From Methyloceanibacter methanicus (GTDB taxonomy: Bacteria > Pseudomonadota > Alphaproteobacteria > Rhizobiales > Methyloligellaceae): a stretch of 64,000 nt of DNA. Where the stretch lies: assembly GCF_001723285.1 (NCBI RefSeq), contig NZ_LPWG01000014.1, positions 283,423-347,422 on the forward strand, in the 5' to 3' direction. A program made the position numbers and the translations under genes. Positions within the stretch are counted from its first letter, which is position 1, and each line of letters opens with the position of its first letter. Below are positions 1-10,765 of the stretch, in pieces. The notes below the pieces were generated by a model. It was not told the origin of the DNA and made no database searches. It saw only the letters and a list, made by a program, of their open reading frames with translations.

Positions 1-1
1 G

Positions 2-352
2 CGGCACCTCCGGCCGTTCTCGATCGGCTTCAACTGCTCCTTCGGCGCCGAACAGCTACGGCCGTCCGTGGACGAGATCTCCCACGTGACCGACACCTAT
101 GTCAGCATCTATCCCAATGCGGGGCTGCCCAACGAAATGGGCGAGTACGACGAGACGCCCGAACAGATGGCCGCGCTGCTGGAAGATTGGGCCGAGAACG
201 GCCTGATCAATATTGTCGGCGGCTGTTGCGGCACGACGCCCGACCACATCCGCGCCATCGCGAAAGCCGTCGCGCCCTACAAGCCGCGGGTGGTCCCGCA
301 GGTGGAGCATGCCTTGCGTCTGTCCGGCCTCGAACCTTTCGTGCACGGGTGA
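2..352 (+). CDS. metH: Methionine synthase part 1, homocysteine-binding domain (3' end only)
   Basis: This is the last 116 residues of a cobalamin-dependent methionine synthase homocysteine module; the start lies before the window. The reading frame is open from base 2. [14 protein letters not shown] matches the conserved strand carrying the first zinc-ligand cysteine, and [11 protein letters not shown] carries the paired cysteines that hold the zinc and homocysteine thiolate. The chain stops at VHG right after this domain instead of continuing into the folate domain, which is encoded separately at 1099. So the enzyme is split into two polypeptides. The next gene begins 4 bp after the stop, which suggests one transcript. 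Confidence 0.9.
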   Translation, partial: RHLRPFSIGFNCSFGAEQLRPSVDEISHVTDTYVSIYPNAGLPNEMGEYDETPEQMAALLEDWAENGLINIVGGCCGTTPDHIRAIAKAVAPYKPRVVPQVEHALRLSGLEPFVHG

Positions 353-356
353 CGCC

Positions 357-1048
357 ATGACGGCACTGAAGTTCGAAGATCAGGAGATTCCTGATCTGGA
401 CGAGTACGCCACCCTGGCCGAACAGTTCATTCCCGGCCGGCGGGCAATCTTCGCCATCGTCGCGGCGTCGTTTCTCGAGCTTCTTCCGAAAGGGCCGGCC
501 AGGATTTTGGTGGTCGGTGCCGGCGGAGGCGAGGACATCTTGCGCCTCGGTTCGGATAGTGCCGACTGGTCATTCGTCGGTGCCGATACGTATCAGCCCA
601 TGGTGGAACTGGCGCGGCGGCGTCTTGCCGGCTCGACCGTCGCGCCCGCGCGCGCGTCGAGACCACGACGATCGACGACCTGGACGAATCGGACTTCGAT
701 GCCGCCACGTGTCTCCTGACCGCGCATTTCGTTCCGGACGATGGGTCGAAGCTGGCGTTCTTCGAGGCCATCCATGCGCGCATGAAGCCGGGGGCGCCGC
801 TTGCGATCGTCGACGGCGTCGGCGTTTCGGGCGAGCCTCAGACCGAGCTCTTGCGGCGCATCTGGAAGCGGCATGCCATCCGGAACGGCGCCGCGGAAGA
901 GGTCGCTCAGAAGAACGCGGACAATCTCGAAAAAGTCGCTGTGGTGTCGGCGGAGCGTGAAGAAGAGCTGCTGACCAGCGCCGGATTCGAGCGCCTGACA
1001 CCGATTTTTCGTGGACTCTCCATCAAGGGCTGGCTTGCCTTCGCCTAG
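357..1048 (+). CDS. Class I SAM-dependent methyltransferase (frameshifted)
   Basis: The first part (ATG at 357) contains [16 protein letters not shown], the glycine-rich SAM-binding loop of class I methyltransferases, followed by [18 protein letters not shown]. The rest continues in another frame: [20 protein letters not shown] then [18 protein letters not shown], the usual strand-4/5 region, ending at [10 protein letters not shown]. The frame slips between about 630 and 655 with the phase of one missing base; restoring it gives about 230 residues. It sits between the two halves of methionine synthase, but the sequence does not show its substrate. It could be a true pseudogene; given the same type of slip in essential genes here, a sequence error is more likely. 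Confidence 0.75.
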
Positions 1049-1098
1049 CGCGAACTAGCCCGTCCACTGACCGCCAACAAGAACGGGGCTTCGACCGA

Positions 1099-3780
<2,682 letters not shown>

Positions 3781-3882
3781 GAGCCAACACGGCAGAGGGC
3801 ACGCCAAGACGAAGTGGTTCGTCTACGGCGTTTTGTCTCTGCTGGCTTGGTGTTGGCGGCCCAATGGCCAAATACACTCGCC

Positions 3883-3966
3883 CTAGATCATTCCAAGAAT
3901 GACGGCGGCGAGGAAGCTGAACGATATGATGACCGAAGCCACGGTCAGTTTGGCTGTCAATTCCAT
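3883..3966 (-). CDS. 27-residue single-span membrane peptide
   Basis: A very short reading frame encodes MELTAKL followed by one hydrophobic segment (TVASVIISFSFLAAVILGMI) that fills the rest of the peptide. AAGGAG lies at 3975-3980, 8 bp before the ATG at 3966. A strong sigma70-like promoter (TTGGCA, 18 bp, TAAAAT) is placed at 4016-4045, giving a 5' leader of about 40 nt. Signal spacing, composition and length together argue that it is translated. No function can be read from it; inner-membrane location is inferred. Confidence 0.6.
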   Translation of the reverse strand: MELTAKLTVASVIISFSFLAAVILGMI

Positions 3967-4305
3967 CGGAAGCTCTCCTTTCCGATTGGAGGGGTGCCCG
4001 TTCTGCAATGCGATCATTTTACAAACTCCCCTGATTGCGTGCCAAGCTGTTTCCTTGTTGCGCCGCACAAGCAAATGGGCGCGACATACGTTGCCAATCA
4101 ACGCGTCAAGAGGATTTCGGTTCACGCGGAGAACATTTTTTTCGGTTTTCCACCACGGATCGACGCCCCTGTGAGCGCTGTCGGGCTGCGACATCGTTCC
4201 GCAGCCACCGGTGCACAGCATGTGGAAAATCCTGGTGTCCGGAGCGCGCCGAAGCATCGCGCGCGGTCAAAAATGGGGTCGCGCGCCGATCCGCTTCCCG
4301 CCGCG
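3967..4305. other. Intergenic stretch
   Basis: About 340 bp between the small membrane peptide and the acetyltransferase. It holds the promoter and ribosome site of the peptide. From 4046 to 4305 I see no reading frame with plausible codon use, no RNA gene and no clear terminator. Confidence 0.4.
4016..4045 (-). promoter_or_regulatory. Promoter for the 27-residue membrane peptide
   Basis: Read on the minus strand: -35 TTGGCA (4045-4040), an 18-bp spacer and -10 TAAAAT (4021-4016). Transcription would start near 4009, about 43 nt before the ATG at 3966. Confidence 0.5.
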
Positions 4306-4800
4306 CTACGTCAACGTCTTTCTGAGAAGCGTTTCGGCGAAACCATCCGTAACGAGGTCGGGCAGGCTTGCCGCTTCGGTGAAGCCGCAGCGTTTGTAGA
4401 AACGCATCGCATCGCTATTGAACTGCGAGGCGCAGACCCAGACGTTGCGCGCTCCAAGCCGCTTTGCCTCCGCCTCGACGAACGTGAGCACCTTTGTGCC
4501 AAGCCCGCGTCTCTGAACCCCCGGGAGGATGGCCAGGAGTTCCACATAGGGGCCTTTGAGCCAAGGGAAGCGAATGGACGCGACTCCGGCCAGAGCGTCG
4601 TCCACGACGATGGCGTAACGCCGTGCGCCGGAATCCTCGGCTTGCAGAAATGCCGTCAGTGCCTCCGCCGAAATCCCCAGTGTCGACCAGGGCGGGGTCG
4701 CCGCGAGCGCCGCGGCCACGGCTCGAGGCGCCTCCGGTGCGAGAGGGCGCAGCTGCACGGTGCCGAGGTCGGCCGTTGGGGGCAGTGCTGACGGTGTCAC
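4306..4800 (-). CDS. GNAT family N-acetyltransferase
   Basis: The 164-residue product carries the GNAT core: YVELLAILPGVQRRGLGTKV is strand 4 plus the acetyl-CoA pyrophosphate loop (Q/R-x-x-G-x-G/A type), followed by LTFVEAEAKRLGARNVWV and the C-terminal FNSDAMRFYKRCGF. It would transfer an acetyl group from acetyl-CoA to an amine; the acceptor is unknown. The GTG start at 4800 overlaps the stop of the upstream deacetylase gene as GTGA, so the two are likely translationally coupled. Confidence 0.8.
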   Translation of the reverse strand: MTPSALPPTADLGTVQLRPLAPEAPRAVAAALAATPPWSTLGISAEALTAFLQAEDSGARRYAIVVDDALAGVASIRFPWLKGPYVELLAILPGVQRRGLGTKVLTFVEAEAKRLGARNVWVCASQFNSDAMRFYKRCGFTEAASLPDLVTDGFAETLLRKTLT

Positions 4801-5816
4801 TTTCTTCGATCGCGGCGGCGCTTCTTGACCTGTGCCACGCGCCGTTGGTCGCCGGGGCGCTCCGTGTAGCAGCTCTGCGCGATCACGGGTTCGCCGGCGG
4901 CGAGAAGCTCGCTCACGGTCACGAAGCGATAGCCTGCCTCCTTCAGTTTGGGAATGGCCAGCGTCAAGGCCTCGGCCGTGTTGCGGCCATGGCCGTTCGC
5001 GTGGCCGATCACGATCGCGCCGGGATGGGCTAGGCTGACAATGGCGTTGGCGATTCTCTTCGCCGACAGGTTCGGGTCCGGATCGCCGGTCACGACGTCC
5101 CATTGAATGGCGAGTTGGCCGGCCTCGGCGACCGCCGACAAGGCTTGGGCGTTGCACCAGCCATAGGGAAAACGCATCAGCGTCAGCTCGTCTTGAAGGG
5201 AGGTGACGCCCTCCGCATTCCAGGCGCAGCTCTTGGCCATCAGCCGCCCGCGGGCGCGCAGGAACGCGGCCTCCATCAGGTAGATTTCGTCGTGCAGCGT
5301 GGATGCGCTGGCCCTTGAAAAATCGCGGTGGCTGAGGCCATGCCCGCCGATTTCGAAGCGCGGATCCGCGATGAGCTGCGCCCCCCGCTCCGGATGGCTC
5401 TCGAGCCATTTGCCGCTGACGAACAGCGTGGCCTTGACGTCTTCGTCGCGCAGATAGTCGATGACACGCCCGTCATAGCCCGTGCGATGGCCGTTGCTCT
5501 CGCAAAGATCGAAGGTGAGGGCGATCAGCTTTGCGCCGTCGGCAAGCCTCACGCTCCGGATCGAGCCGCGCAACGGCTCAGGTATGGGCGTGCGGTCCGG
5601 CCGGGTCACCTTGCGAAGGGCGTCGAGATCCAGCCGCGCCTTGTTCCAGGTGGAGCGCCGCTCCGGTTCGGTGCCCGCGAGAGCCTCGTCGCTCCAGCAG
5701 CCGGACAGCAGCGTCGAGGCCGTGTTGGCTGCATCGGGTCGGTCGTCCGCGGCAGCGGGCACGAGGCTCGCCAAGACGAGCCCGAGGGCACACATGACCC
5801 GTCGCCATAGATGCAT
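4797..5816 (-). CDS. Secreted polysaccharide deacetylase (NodB-like)
   Basis: 339 residues starting with a signal peptide (LGLVLASLVPAAADD). The NodB-homology domain starts near residue 95 with ALTFDLCESNGHR, a variant of the TFDDG motif that keeps the catalytic and metal aspartate region. GGHGLSHRDF provides the HxxxH metal-binding motif, and later LMRFPYGWCN and GAIVIGHANGHGRNT correspond to motifs 3 and 5. The family removes N-acetyl groups from cell-envelope glycans. The C-terminus is basic (KKRRRDRRK). It is translationally coupled to the GNAT gene downstream. The substrate is not evident. Confidence 0.8.
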   Translation of the reverse strand: MHLWRRVMCALGLVLASLVPAAADDRPDAANTASTLLSGCWSDEALAGTEPERRSTWNKARLDLDALRKVTRPDRTPIPEPLRGSIRSVRLADGAKLIALTFDLCESNGHRTGYDGRVIDYLRDEDVKATLFVSGKWLESHPERGAQLIADPRFEIGGHGLSHRDFSRASASTLHDEIYLMEAAFLRARGRLMAKSCAWNAEGVTSLQDELTLMRFPYGWCNAQALSAVAEAGQLAIQWDVVTGDPDPNLSAKRIANAIVSLAHPGAIVIGHANGHGRNTAEALTLAIPKLKEAGYRFVTVSELLAAGEPVIAQSCYTERPGDQRRVAQVKKRRRDRRK

Positions 5817-5906
5817 TGCCGCCCCAACCCGTAGACACCAGACAAGCGGCTTCTTGAGCCAGTTGTGCGCATCGCGTCAATGAAAAGATGGGCGGGGAGG
5901 GCTGCG

Positions 5907-6668
5907 TCAGCGAATGGGGTTGAGCGGCGCCTGCGAGATCATGGGGCAGTCCAAGGTCTTCTCAAGCGCATCGACGAGCTCCTGTTCGTCATTGGCCTTG
6001 ATGTAGAGACCGTTGTTCTGCTCCGCCAGACACATCAGGTCCATCACGCTGTTCCCGCCCGTCCAGGAATAGCTCTCGTAGCGAAAGCCGATCACATGGA
6101 CGGTCAGCTGCGCGGCATTGTCGTGAAGCCGCTTGGCCAGTTCGCACGGCGACCGGCCGCAGGTTTCTTCGCCGTCCGTCACCACGACGACCACACCGGG
6201 ATTGTTGCGATAGTCGAGCGCCTCGGCGGCTTGCTCCACGCCGGATGTGAGCGGCGTCTTGCCCGCGGGAATGATCCGGTTGACCGCGCGCATGATGGGC
6301 TTCGCCGCATTGGATGTCGGCTTCATGGCCAGCGACACGTTGCACTGATTGTAGGGGCCGGGGCCGTAGGTCACGAGGCCGACACGGCGGTAGCGCGTGG
6401 CGCTGGGAAGAACTTGCCGCAAGGCCCAGCGCACTTCGTCGATACGGGGCTTGGAATTGGGAATGCCGAGGACCTGATTGCCCGACATGGAACCGGAGGC
6501 ATCGAAGACGATCATGGCGTCGTCGGTGCAAGGGGCTTTCTTCGTCTCCGGCGTGGCGGCATCTTCGGCGCTCGCAACGAAAGCCGAACCGGCCACGGCC
6601 GCAGCTGCAAGGCCGGCGACCCAGAATTTCCGCCACTGCATTGCAAACACGTTGCCGCGATCTTGCAT
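5907..6668 (-). CDS. Secreted von Willebrand factor A domain protein
   Basis: The protein has 253 residues. The start at 6668 (MQDRGNVFAMQW) is chosen because AAGGA lies 4 nt upstream; an internal ATG ten codons later is the alternative. A signal peptide (FWVAGLAAAAVAGSAFVASA) is followed by a VWA domain with a full MIDAS: AMIVFDASGSMSG (DxSxS), a threonine in GKTPLTSGVEQA, and VVVVVTDGEETCG. Several cysteines suggest disulfides in the periplasm. Such proteins usually bind a partner through a divalent cation; no partner is evident here. Confidence 0.8.
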   Translation of the reverse strand: MQDRGNVFAMQWRKFWVAGLAAAAVAGSAFVASAEDAATPETKKAPCTDDAMIVFDASGSMSGNQVLGIPNSKPRIDEVRWALRQVLPSATRYRRVGLVTYGPGPYNQCNVSLAMKPTSNAAKPIMRAVNRIIPAGKTPLTSGVEQAAEALDYRNNPGVVVVVTDGEETCGRSPCELAKRLHDNAAQLTVHVIGFRYESYSWTGGNSVMDLMCLAEQNNGLYIKANDEQELVDALEKTLDCPMISQAPLNPIR

Positions 6669-6788
6669 AGTTTCCTTGCTCCATAGGCGATTTTGCCAAT
6701 CATAACCCAATTGTTTTTGCTGCGGAATGGCAGAAAAACCGGGATATCGTTTGGGCGCGGCCCTCTCATGACGCCGTCCTGACCCAAA

Positions 6789-7946
6789 CTAGGGACTGAA
6801 AATCAGGACCACATAGACGAGGAAGAGCAGGAGGTGCACCACGCCGTTGATGACGTTGGTGCGCCCTCCGCCGAAGGTCATGCCGCTCACGAACAGGGTC
6901 AAAACCAGCAGGACGGTTTCCTGTTCGGTCAGGCCGAGCTCGGCGTCGCGGCCCGTCAGCATCCCGATCGCCAGGACCGCCGGCACCGTCAGACCGATGG
7001 TCGACAGGGCCGAGCCGAGACAGATATTGATGGATCGCTGCAGGCGGTTCGACAGGGCGGCGGAGAACGCGCTGAGGCCCTCGGGCGTCAGCACCAAGAT
7101 GGCGATCAGCACGCCGCCGAGCGCATCCGGCAGCTCCATGTCCTCGATGCCGTAATTGACGATTTCACCGAGATATTCGGCAAGAATCACCACGGGTAGC
7201 AGGCACAGCAGCAGCATGATGGTGTGGAAGGCCAGCGAATGGGACTTCTTTCCTGTCTCCCGGAGCGGGTCCTCGTCCGCGCGTGTGCCGTGCGGCTGCG
7301 CGTCTTGCGGCTGCGCGTCTTGCGGCCCTTGTTCCGGCTCGGCGAAGAAGGTGCGGTGCCGCATGGTCTGAATGATCACGAACACGGCGTAGAACAGCAG
7401 CGTGATCGCCGCGAACAGGATGGCTTTGCCAGGTGCTTTGACGGGATCGGGCGGGATTTCGGTGTGGTTCGGCAGGATCAGGGCAAACACCGATAGGGCC
7501 GTCAGGACGACGAGAAAGGCGCGCGCCCCGGCAAGATTGTAGTCCTGCTCCCAATAGCGCAGCGCCCCCATGAGGAGTGCCGTGCCGACCATGCCGTTCA
7601 AGACGATCATCAAGGTCGCGAACATGGCATCGCGCGCGAGTGTCGGGTTGTTCTCGCCCTTCAACATGATCGCCGCCAGCATGGCCACTTCGATGATGAT
7701 CACGGAGAACGTCAGGATCAGCGTGCCGTAGGGCTCGCCGAGTTCCTCGGCCACGGCCTCGCCCTGCTGCATCACGGCATAGGCGCACCACATCATGACG
7801 GCGAACAGCCAAACGAAGAGAAGCGCGGACTTCGGGTGATTCTCGAGGTTCGACATCATGTCGTCCCCGAAGGCCACAAAGAGGAGTGCTGTGATGCCGC
7901 CGACGACCGCCGGCGCGACGCTATCTAGCAGGACATGCTTGTTCAT
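6789..7946 (-). CDS. chaA: Calcium/sodium-proton antiporter of the ChaA type (CaCA superfamily)
   Basis: About 385 residues with some 11 hydrophobic segments. Two inverted CaCA repeats are visible: GEPYGTLILTFSVIIIEVAM in the first half and VLTPEGLSAFSAALSNRLQ with SALSTIGLTVPAVLAIGM in the second, each with the buried glutamate used for cation exchange. A hydrophilic linker with a short PQDAQ repeat joins them (about 210-235). The family exports Ca2+ or Na+ in exchange for protons. The start at 7946 (MNKHVLL) fits the family; an ATG at 7976 is also possible. It is divergent from a TetR gene with a palindrome between them. Confidence 0.8.
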   Translation of the reverse strand: MNKHVLLDSVAPAVVGGITALLFVAFGDDMMSNLENHPKSALLFVWLFAVMMWCAYAVMQQGEAVAEELGEPYGTLILTFSVIIIEVAMLAAIMLKGENNPTLARDAMFATLMIVLNGMVGTALLMGALRYWEQDYNLAGARAFLVVLTALSVFALILPNHTEIPPDPVKAPGKAILFAAITLLFYAVFVIIQTMRHRTFFAEPEQGPQDAQPQDAQPHGTRADEDPLRETGKKSHSLAFHTIMLLLCLLPVVILAEYLGEIVNYGIEDMELPDALGGVLIAILVLTPEGLSAFSAALSNRLQRSINICLGSALSTIGLTVPAVLAIGMLTGRDAELGLTEQETVLLVLTLFVSGMTFGGGRTNVINGVVHLLLFLVYVVLIFSP

Positions 7947-8079
7947 GACGTTTCGACGCGACGGCTCCCCGGCCATGGCCCACCCTGTTGGCCGCTCTGC
8001 AGCGGCGACTTTGGACTGATTCCGATGCCGGTGTAACAGGCGGGCGATGACGGTGAACCTAGCCGAGGGGGCAGCTTTT

Positions 8080-8098
8080 ATGTAATAGCCGTTTACAT
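8080..8098. promoter_or_regulatory. Palindromic operator between chaA and tetR
   Basis: ATGTAA, 7 bp, TTACAT is a perfect inverted repeat whose right arm includes the first two bases of the tetR ATG at 8097. Its size and place fit an operator for the adjacent TetR protein, which would repress itself and possibly chaA. Binding is inferred. Confidence 0.5.
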
Positions 8099-8783
8099 GA
8101 ACGATTCCAGCGGCCGCTGGCAGCGGCGCTCCTACCACCACGGCAACCTCAAGGAGGTGCTACTCGAAGCGGCGCGCAAGCTCATCGAAGAGCACGGCGC
8201 GTTCGGCTTCAGCCTTGCGGAAGCCGCGCGGCTGGCCGGGGTCAGCCCTGCGGCGCCCTACCGCCATTTCCGCGATCGCGATGCGCTGCTCGCCGAGGTT
8301 GCCCGTACGGGATTCGAGCGCTTCGCGGCGCGCCTGGACGTGGCGTGGAACAACGGGATCCCGACGCCGCTGTCAGCCTTCGAGGCCCTGGGGCGCGCCT
8401 ATCTTGCGTTCGCCCGCGAGGAACCCGCGAGCTACGCGGTCATGTTCGAGTCGGGCGCCGCGGCGGAGCACGGCGGTGAGGCCGTTCACGCTGCAGCCTC
8501 GTCGCCCGCCGCCGAGAAGGCCTTCAACGTGCTTCAGAGGGCCGCCGCCGCGCTTTGCCGGCAACTGCCTGAGAACGAACGCCCACCGCTGAAGCTCGTG
8601 GCCATGCATATCTGGACCATGTCGCACGGGATCGCATCGCTCTTCATCCAGGAGGGGAGCGCGGCGCGAAAGATCCCGCTCTCGCCGGAGGAGGTGCTCG
8701 AAAGCGGCATGCTGATCTATCTGAAGGGGCTCGGCGTCTTGCCGGAGGGTGACGGCCAGGAGTCGTCGAAGGAAACGCCCTAG
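8097..8783 (+). CDS. TetR family transcriptional regulator
   Basis: The protein has 228 residues. The N-terminus RRSYHHGNLKEVLLEAARKL with FSLAEAARLAGVSPAAPYRH is the helix-turn-helix of the YHHG class of TetR repressors, and the C-terminal part is the all-helical ligand/dimer domain. It probably represses the divergent chaA gene and itself through the palindrome at 8080-8098, which overlaps its start codon. No ribosome site is visible before the ATG, so initiation may be leaderless or weak. Its stop overlaps the stop of the convergent lysozyme gene. The ligand is unknown. Confidence 0.85.
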   Translation: MNDSSGRWQRRSYHHGNLKEVLLEAARKLIEEHGAFGFSLAEAARLAGVSPAAPYRHFRDRDALLAEVARTGFERFAARLDVAWNNGIPTPLSAFEALGRAYLAFAREEPASYAVMFESGAAAEHGGEAVHAAASSPAAEKAFNVLQRAAAALCRQLPENERPPLKLVAMHIWTMSHGIASLFIQEGSAARKIPLSPEEVLESGMLIYLKGLGVLPEGDGQESSKETP

Positions 8784-9582
8784 CGGCTGGCCGTCCGCGC
8801 GCCGTGGCCGGTGCCGCTCGCCTCCAGCCATCTCAACACGAGATTCCAGTCCGACCGCGACCCGTTATAGATGTTGCGGTCGCACTTGCCGGGGACGCCG
8901 GGCACGCTTCCTGTTGCGGTGAACTGCCAGAAGGCCCATTTGCGGCCCGGATATTTCTCATGCGGTTCGGCCGCGACCGACCGCAGCCAGAATGGTAGTC
9001 CTCGAATTCGCCCTGGAGAATGTCCCGGTGAAATCTCGGATCGGTATAGATGATCGGCCGTTTGCCGGTGTGACGCTCCATGGCTTCGAGAATGATCTTG
9101 ATCTTCTTGAGGGCCAGGCTCCGAGAGATCTTCTTCGGGCAGGTCTTCGAATCCGGGTGCCACTCGAGATCGAGAACGGGCGGCAGCGCGTCGGGATCGT
9201 TCGGCACGTTCCGGACGAACCAATCGGCCTGCTCCGAGGCATACCGGCACCAATAGATGAAGTGATAGGCCCCGCGCGCAACGCCGGCGCGTTTGGCGGC
9301 ATACCAGTTCTGACGGAACTTGGGGTCGATGTGGTCGCCGCCTTCGGTGGCCTTGATGAAGGCGAAGTGGATTCCGGCCTCGCGCACGCGCTCCCAGTCG
9401 ATATCGCCTTGCCAATAAGAGACGTCGATTCCCTGGACCGGCATGGAATGGGCCCGGGTGACGCCCTTGTGCGGTTTGTGGTCCTTCAGCGACCGGGCCG
9501 CGGCCGAACCACTGCCCAGAGCGGTGAGCGCAACGGCCCCGGCAACCGCAAGACTCAGGAACCGGCGATAAGCAGAACACAT
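8780..9582 (-). CDS. GH25 family lysozyme, secreted (frameshifted)
   Basis: A signal peptide (RRFLSLAVAGAVALTALGSG) precedes a GH25 barrel: VQGIDVSYWQGDIDW, FAFIKATEG, ARGAYHFIYW and PPVLDLEW, where the D-x-E pair is catalytic, then KRPIIYT. The last strands (KWAFWQFTATGSVPGVPG, then DRNIYNGS) are in another frame. The slip is near 8991, where a T is missing between YH and FWLR; restored length is about 267 residues. GGGGGG lies 7 nt before the ATG at 9582. It would cleave the glycan strands of peptidoglycan. A sequence error is likelier than decay because all later motifs remain intact. Confidence 0.75.
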
Positions 9583-9778
9583 GGTGACGCCCCCCAAAAA
9601 AAAGCCCGATTAGCCTACAATTTTCGGCGAATTGGCGGGGAACTCTCGGGACTTGGGGTTAATTTTGTCTTGGCTGCTGGCGCGCCCTGGGCCAGCCGCC
9701 CAGGAGACGGAATCCGCGAACGGCAGACGAGAATCAGACGACGAGACGTTGAACGGCTTGCCAGGCAGACCCATATAT

Positions 9779-9799
9779 GTGAATGTAAATAACATTCAC
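9779..9799. promoter_or_regulatory. Perfect 8-bp-arm palindrome upstream of the DUF2852 gene
   Basis: GTGAATGT, 5 bp (AAATA), ACATTCAC: a perfect inverted repeat, 22 bp before the ATG at 9821. It looks like a repressor operator. The regulator is unknown; its inner ATGT/ACAT resembles the chaA-tetR palindrome. Confidence 0.5.
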
Positions 9800-9820
9800 T
9801 TGAGCCCTGAAAGGACCCCG

Positions 9821-10194
9821 ATGCAGCTAGTTGCGACCCTCGACGAGTACGGAAAGCCCGCTTGGTTCGCCGCGATGATTCTCGGTTTTATCGTTTGGTG
9901 GCCGGTTGGCTCGGTGTTTTGGCTTATCTAATCTGGAGTGGACGAATGGGATGCGGAAATAGGAAGGCTTGGCGCTCGTACTTCAAGGAAGAGGCGCAGC
10001 GGTTTCACAGCGGTTTTGCCTCGACAGGCAATTACGCCTTCGATGCCTATCGCGAGGAGACCCTGAAGCGGCTCGAAGAAGAGGCCGAGGAATTCCAGTC
10101 CTTCCTGAAGCGTCTTCGCGACGCCAAGGACAAGGCGGAGTTCGACCAGTTTATGGCCGAGCGCAAGCAGGTCCAGCCGGTTCAGACGAGCTAA
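9821..10194 (+). CDS. DUF2852 family membrane protein (frameshifted)
   Basis: Restored length is about 124 residues. The N-terminal part MQLVATLDEYGKPAWFAAMI continues into one hydrophobic segment (LGFIVWWPVG). The frame then slips near 9910 by one missing base and continues as VLAYLIWSGRMGC, STGNYAFDAYREETLKRLEE and AKDKAEFDQFMAERK, the typical DUF2852 tail with a charged coiled coil. AAGGA lies 7 nt before the ATG at 9821. The family is common in Hyphomicrobiales and has no known function. A strong hairpin terminator follows at 10223. Confidence 0.75.
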
Positions 10195-10222
10195 GCACGT
10201 TCATCCCCTGCGAACGGGCGCT

Positions 10223-10258
10223 GAAGGGCGCAGGCGAAAGCCTGTGCCCTTCATTTTG
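10223..10258 (+). terminator. Intrinsic terminator after the DUF2852 gene
   Basis: A 13-bp stem (10223-10235 with 10240-10252), one G-U pair, a GAAA tetraloop, then a T-rich tail (TCATTTTGTG). Confidence 0.75.
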
Positions 10259-10364
10259 TGTGCAGCAGAGGCTTTTCATCGGCGGCCGGCTTTGTAGGAT
10301 GCGGGCCGACGCGCCGCGGCCAGTGGCGCCACAGCGAAACACGAAGCGTTCGAGGTAGGAAACA

Positions 10365-10760
10365 ATGGTTTGGTCCAAGGGGGGTCGCAGGGCTTTCTTG
10401 ATTGCGGGCATGGGACTGTCGGCGTGCGTCACGCAAGTCCAGGCAAGCGACATCCAGGATCTCGTCAAGCACCCGCAGGACTATCTGGGGCAAGAGATCG
10501 AGATGAAGGCGTATTGCATCAAGGGGGGACGCTCTGGCGATGTGCTCGGCTATGAGTGCACCACGAAGGACGGCGTCTACGTGAATACCGGCGACATCAC
10601 GCCCGAAGAGGCCAAGGCGAAGCTCGCCGACGATTGCGCCGGCGGCAAGTGCGAGACGACCATCAGCTTCGAGCCGCACTCCTTTACGACGTCGGGCGTC
10701 ATCGAGCCGGACCGGGACGTCGTGGTCTTCAACACCAAGACCGCCAAAGTGAGCTTCTAG
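10365..10760 (+). CDS. Putative lipoprotein of unknown function
   Basis: 131 residues. The N-terminus has a basic stretch, a hydrophobic segment (AFLIAGMG) and the lipobox LSAC, so Cys21 would be lipidated. The remainder is a small domain with four more cysteines (YCIKGG, YECTT, DDCAGGKCETT), probably paired, and a VKHPQDYLGQEIEMKAYCI start that is suggestive of a small OB-like beta barrel. GGTAGGA lies before the ATG. I do not recognise the family. Confidence 0.65.
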   Translation: MVWSKGGRRAFLIAGMGLSACVTQVQASDIQDLVKHPQDYLGQEIEMKAYCIKGGRSGDVLGYECTTKDGVYVNTGDITPEEAKAKLADDCAGGKCETTISFEPHSFTTSGVIEPDRDVVVFNTKTAKVSF

Positions 10761-10765
10761 CCGGG

